Of a stretch of DNA of 6,583 nt, positions 4,032-6,583 are shown one piece after another. Source of the stretch: Deltaproteobacteria bacterium (lineage in GTDB: Bacteria > Desulfobacterota > Desulfovibrionia > Desulfovibrionales > Desulfovibrionaceae). A model generated the notes under the pieces. That model did not search any database and was not told the origin of the DNA. It saw only the letters and a list, made by a program, of their open reading frames with translations. Position 1 is the first letter of the stretch. Each line of letters begins with the position of its first letter. The stretch covers positions 1 to 6,583 of the forward strand of contig JAITGZ010000042.1 of NCBI GenBank assembly GCA_031280335.1. The letters run 5' to 3'. Made by a program: the position numbers and the translations under genes.

Positions 4032-6583
4032 ATGCCCAAAAACCTCAGGGCCGCATTTTTTCTGGCGGCGTTCATGCTCCACCCGGCCTGGGTCCTGTGC
4101 GCCGCCGCAGCCCTGCCGGTGGCGGCGGACCGGGTGTCTGAGCCTTTTTCTCTGCGCCATTCCGCCCATTTTGTGGTGGACGCGGGCGGCGGCCTGGACA
4201 TTACAGAAGTCAGTTCACCCCTGCGCCAGAGGAGCTTCCGGTCTCTGGAAGGGGGCCTCCCCCTGGAGGGCGAAGGCGCTTTGTGGCTGCGCTTTTCTTT
4301 GATCCGGGATATCCCCGGCGGCGAAGAGCGCATGCCCGCGCGCCCCGCCGGGGCGCTGCTGCTGGATTTGGGGCGGGACGCGCCGCCGGCGCGTCTGTAC
4401 CTGGCGGAAAGCCTGGATGCCGGAGGCGAAGCCCGGCAGTGGCGCGATTTCATCCCCGGCGCGGGCGGCATTTTCCGCCTGCCGGAACCGGAACTGCTCC
4501 CCCTGACTGTCTATGTGCGCCTGGAAAGCCTGCCCGGCCTGTGGTTTGACCCGCGCCTCAGACGCGAAGGCGCGCAGGCGCCGTTTCCGCAATGGGCCGA
4601 GGGCGAACTTTTACTGCTCTCCGCCCTGGGACTGGCGCTCCTGGCCCTGTTCATCCGCGGGGCGGCGGGACGCGAGGAATGGCGCCTCTGGGGCGCGGCC
4701 GTCCTGGCCTGCGCCCTGGCCCAGGCCATGTACAGCGACAACGGCGCGGGCGTGTCCCTGATCCATCCGGCGCTCATCCCGCGCCTGCTGGCCCCCGGCC
4801 TGGCCTTGATCCTCATGCCGCACCTGGGCCGCTACTTCCTGCGCCCCCCTGCGGAAGAAGAGCCTGAACCTCCCGCCTGGGGCGAAGCGCCGCGCCCCTT
4901 GAAAGCGATGGATAAACTGCTCATCGCCTTAAGCCTGCCCGGCGTCTTTACCGCGCTCCTGCCCCTGCTCCCCGGACTGGGCTGGAGCGCCCGCCTCCTG
5001 CCCCTGGCCCCGCTAATCCTCGTCCTGCCCCTGGCCGTAACCCTGCCCGCCCTGCGCGGCGCGGGACCACGCGGCGCAGCCTACCTCCTGCTGCTCGCCC
5101 TGCCCCTGGCCGCCAGCATGCTCGCCCTGCGTCTGGCCTACGAACCGGATCTGCTGCCCTGGCGCGAACTGGGGCCGCAGCTCAATACCCTGGGCTACCT
5201 GGCCGCGGGGCTGCTCATGCTCGCCCTGCCCTCCACAACCCGTGAAAAAAAAGACTTCTTCCCCCTGGATGCCTACCTGCCTGCGGAAGACGAAGAAAAA
5301 AACAAACCAGCCCCTGAAAAGAAAAATACGATCCTTGAAGAGGAAAATACTGCTCCTGGAGAGAGAATATCTGTTCCTGGGGAGGGAACCCCAAGAGGTG
5401 AACCCCTTGAGGTTCCCTCCCCAAACCCCGTCGATGCTGTCGCTATCCGTAAGGCGGCGGCCTTGCCGCCTAACGGCTACCGCTCCCTCCTGAACCCGTC
5501 CGAGGGTAAGGACACGGCGGCCGCGCGGGTTCCAACGGACAACGCGCCCCTGTCCCCCCTGGACGCCCTGGCGGAAATGACCCTCCCCCTGTCCCAGGAA
5601 ATACCCGGACAAAACGAGGAAGAAGAAGACCGGGAAACAGTGCTGGAACTGGACCTGAGCCTGCGCCTGCCCCCGGCGGAAACACCCGCTCCGCCGACAG
5701 GGGCATTACCGGCGGATCTCCCCGCCCGTGAGCGCCTTGCCGCCGCGCCGGGAGAGGGGCAAGGACAAGACGGCGGTGCCTGGGCGGACACGCCCATTGC
5801 CAGCCCCCCGCCCCCCCCGCGCGGGTCTCTCAAGGGTGATCCTGGGGCTGATGCTGGTTTTATCGGCATTGAAGACGAGGAGGAGCCCGGCCTGATCATC
5901 CTCAAGCCCTCCGGCGCGCCCGCGCCCGCGCCGGCCGGGGCCTTTTACGCGCCGCCTTTCAATCTGGCCGGGCTGATCCGGCGTGTACACGGGGAACTGC
6001 TGCCTCTGGCCGGGGAAAAGGGTCTTGAGCTTTCCTGGTTTGTGGCGCCCAATCTGCCTGTTTTTTACCGGGCCGCGCCGGCTGGTTCCGGCGGTATGTC
6101 CGGTACGGAGAAGGAAGAAGATATCTTCAGCCTTATTCTGGATTTGGCGCGCGGCGGTCTTATGGCCGCGGAAAGCGGCCGGGCGGGGCTGTCCGTGCGT
6201 GAAGCGCGGGGAGAGCAGGCGGAAGACAAACCCCGCTTCAGCCTGCTGGAATTCAGCCTGCATCTGCAACGCTCCCGCCCGGCCTCGACCTGGCCCGCCC
6301 AGGCTTTGGAACTGGCCGAACGCGCCGGTCTGCGCTTCAACCTGGATTTTTCCCCGGAACAAGGGCTCTCCTTCAGCTTCATCCTGGAACTCTCCCCCTT
6401 GCCGGAGGCAGAACCCACAGCCGCGCAGCCGGGACATGCGGCGCAGGCGCGGCCGTCGGACCCGTACCCCGCGCTCCTTGCCGTTGCGCCGGGGGGGGGG
6501 CAGGGACAAGACAGCGCCCGGGTAAACGTGCCCATTTCCGGCCCCTCAGACCCCCCGAACGGGTTTCCAAAGGGGCCGGCACC
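4032..6583 (+). CDS. 7TM-DISM receptor with degenerate histidine-kinase-like module (3' end outside window)
   Basis: The frame is open to the window end, giving at least 850 residues. The ATG at 4032 is the first possible start (in-frame TAA at 4023); the nearest AAGGA is 14 bases away, so its ribosome site is weak. Residues 1-32 are a signal peptide. Residues 35-185 match the periplasmic 7TMR-DISMED2 pattern (LWLRFSL, LLLDLG, a strand with VYVRLES). Seven membrane segments follow at about 193-208, 218-234, 247-265, 294-313, 322-341, 349-366 and 384-400. Residues 401-642 are a charged, Pro-rich linker without an H-box. Residues 643-787 align with the start and end of a histidine-kinase ATPase domain (FNLAGLIRRV; GEKGLELSWFVAPNLPV; ending GLSFSFILEL), but the N-box Asn residues and the G boxes are absent. 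It is probably a membrane receptor signalling through a domain beyond the window. The domain calls were made by eye. Confidence 0.85.
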   Translation, partial: MPKNLRAAFFLAAFMLHPAWVLCAAAALPVAADRVSEPFSLRHSAHFVVDAGGGLDITEVSSPLRQRSFRSLEGGLPLEGEGALWLRFSLIRDIPGGEERMPARPAGALLLDLGRDAPPARLYLAESLDAGGEARQWRDFIPGAGGIFRLPEPELLPLTVYVRLESLPGLWFDPRLRREGAQAPFPQWAEGELLLLSALGLALLALFIRGAAGREEWRLWGAAVLACALAQAMYSDNGAGVSLIHPALIPRLLAPGLALILMPHLGRYFLRPPAEEEPEPPAWGEAPRPLKAMDKLLIALSLPGVFTALLPLLPGLGWSARLLPLAPLILVLPLAVTLPALRGAGPRGAAYLLLLALPLAASMLALRLAYEPDLLPWRELGPQLNTLGYLAAGLLMLALPSTTREKKDFFPLDAYLPAEDEEKNKPAPEKKNTILEEENTAPGERISVPGEGTPRGEPLEVPSPNPVDAVAIRKAAALPPNGYRSLLNPSEGKDTAAARVPTDNAPLSPLDALAEMTLPLSQEIPGQNEEEEDRETVLELDLSLRLPPAETPAPPTGALPADLPARERLAAAPGEGQGQDGGAWADTPIASPPPPPRGSLKGDPGADAGFIGIEDEEEPGLIILKPSGAPAPAPAGAFYAPPFNLAGLIRRVHGELLPLAGEKGLELSWFVAPNLPVFYRAAPAGSGGMSGTEKEEDIFSLILDLARGGLMAAESGRAGLSVREARGEQAEDKPRFSLLEFSLHLQRSRPASTWPAQALELAERAGLRFNLDFSPEQGLSFSFILELSPLPEAEPTAAQPGHAAQARPSDPYPALLAVAPGGGQGQDSARVNVPISGPSDPPNGFPKGPA
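5310..5393 (+). repeat. Four 21-base tandem repeats in the receptor linker
   Basis: Four imperfect units of 21 bases start at 5310, 5331, 5352 and 5373. They encode the seven-residue units APEKKNT, ILEEENT, APGERIS and VPGEGTP (residues 427-454). The units drift from A-rich to G-rich along the series while keeping the CCT/CTT and GA-rich core and the reading frame. They lie just inside the membrane after the last membrane segment. Confidence 0.7.
5378..5423. repeat. 46-base palindrome within the receptor coding sequence
   Basis: TGGGGAGGGAACC (5378-5390) is exactly complementary to GGTTCCCTCCCCA (5411-5423): a 13-bp stem. Inside it CAAGAGG (5392-5398) and CCCCTTG (5403-5409) form a second stem with one mismatch around TGAA. 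It codes for a Gly/Pro/Glu-rich part of the linker and overlaps the last 21-base repeat. It looks like a palindromic element tolerated in a disordered region. Confidence 0.7.
5447..5476. repeat. 30-base palindrome within the receptor coding sequence
   Basis: CCGTAAGGCGGC (5447-5458) pairs with GCCGCCTAACGG (5465-5476) over 12 positions, with one A-A mismatch and the loop GGCCTT. It lies 23 bases after the 46-base palindrome and encodes IRKAAALPPNG-like linker residues. Confidence 0.65.
5735..5774 (+). repeat. Direct repeat, first copy (before the ATPase-like module)
   Basis: This 40-base stretch matches 6476-6515 at 34 of 40 positions, with exactly 741 bases between the copies, so they are in the same reading frame. 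It encodes LAAAPGEGQGQDG, and the second copy LAVAPGGGQGQDS. Similarity continues more weakly downstream (CGCCCATT and a Pro-rich run with eight C at 5811-5818). Confidence 0.7.
6476..6515 (+). repeat. Direct repeat, second copy, with a run of ten G
   Basis: The partner of 5735-5774. Where the first copy reads GGGAGAGGGG, this one is an unbroken run of ten G (6491-6500). The alignment to the first copy keeps the frame through the run, so the present length is the in-frame one. Similarity continues to the window edge (GTGCCCATT, then Pro/Gly-rich). Confidence 0.7.

Noticed and set aside
5706..6509. A 267-codon open frame on the minus strand, and several other minus-strand frames between 4215 and 6535
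   Set aside because: They lie opposite the receptor gene, whose frame encodes a coherent signal peptide, sensor domain and seven membrane segments. Long antisense frames are expected in GC-rich coding DNA, and these show only Arg/Gly/Pro-rich composition.

Overview
The window is GC-rich DNA that fits a strictly anaerobic, Desulfovibrio-like sulfate reducer (Desulfovibrionaceae). This is inferred from the gene families (a large ferredoxin-type protein of anaerobes, a 7TM-DISM receptor), the GC-rich codon use and the G/C-rich hairpin repeats. The genus cannot be proven from the sequence. All genes that can be supported lie on the + strand.

Layout. Positions 1-1025 hold three tightly packed, prophage-like genes: the 3' end of a protein that starts before the window, a 163-aa protein with a possible Cys4 zinc site, and a 78-aa helix-turn-helix protein that overlaps it by ATGA. 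Only 24 bases later comes a chromosomal-type gene (1050-1985). It encodes a ferredoxin-domain protein of the family known in Desulfovibrio beside the hybrid cluster protein gene hcp, but no hcp is present here. A 238-base gap (1986-2223) full of inverted repeats leads to a PfkB/ribokinase-family sugar or nucleoside kinase (2224-3192). A second gap (3193-3412) holds a 37-38-base tandem repeat in 2.5 copies, each a near-perfect hairpin, between other hairpins.

From 3413 to the end there is a likely two-gene unit. The first gene encodes a small membrane-anchored TPR protein. The second is a long reading frame, open to the window edge (4032-6583, at least 850 residues). It encodes a signal peptide, a periplasmic DISMED2-like sensor domain, seven membrane segments, a long acidic/proline-rich linker and a degraded histidine-kinase ATPase-like domain with no recognisable ATP-binding boxes. 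Its 3' end, and any output domain there, lies outside the window.

The most interesting material is in and around this receptor: the apparent pseudokinase module, a linker built from 21-base repeats and two long palindromes within the coding sequence, a 40-base direct repeat bracketing the pseudokinase exactly 247 codons apart, and a run of ten G that could make the frame phase-variable. The covarying hairpin repeats at 3271-3374 are the other clear non-coding signal.
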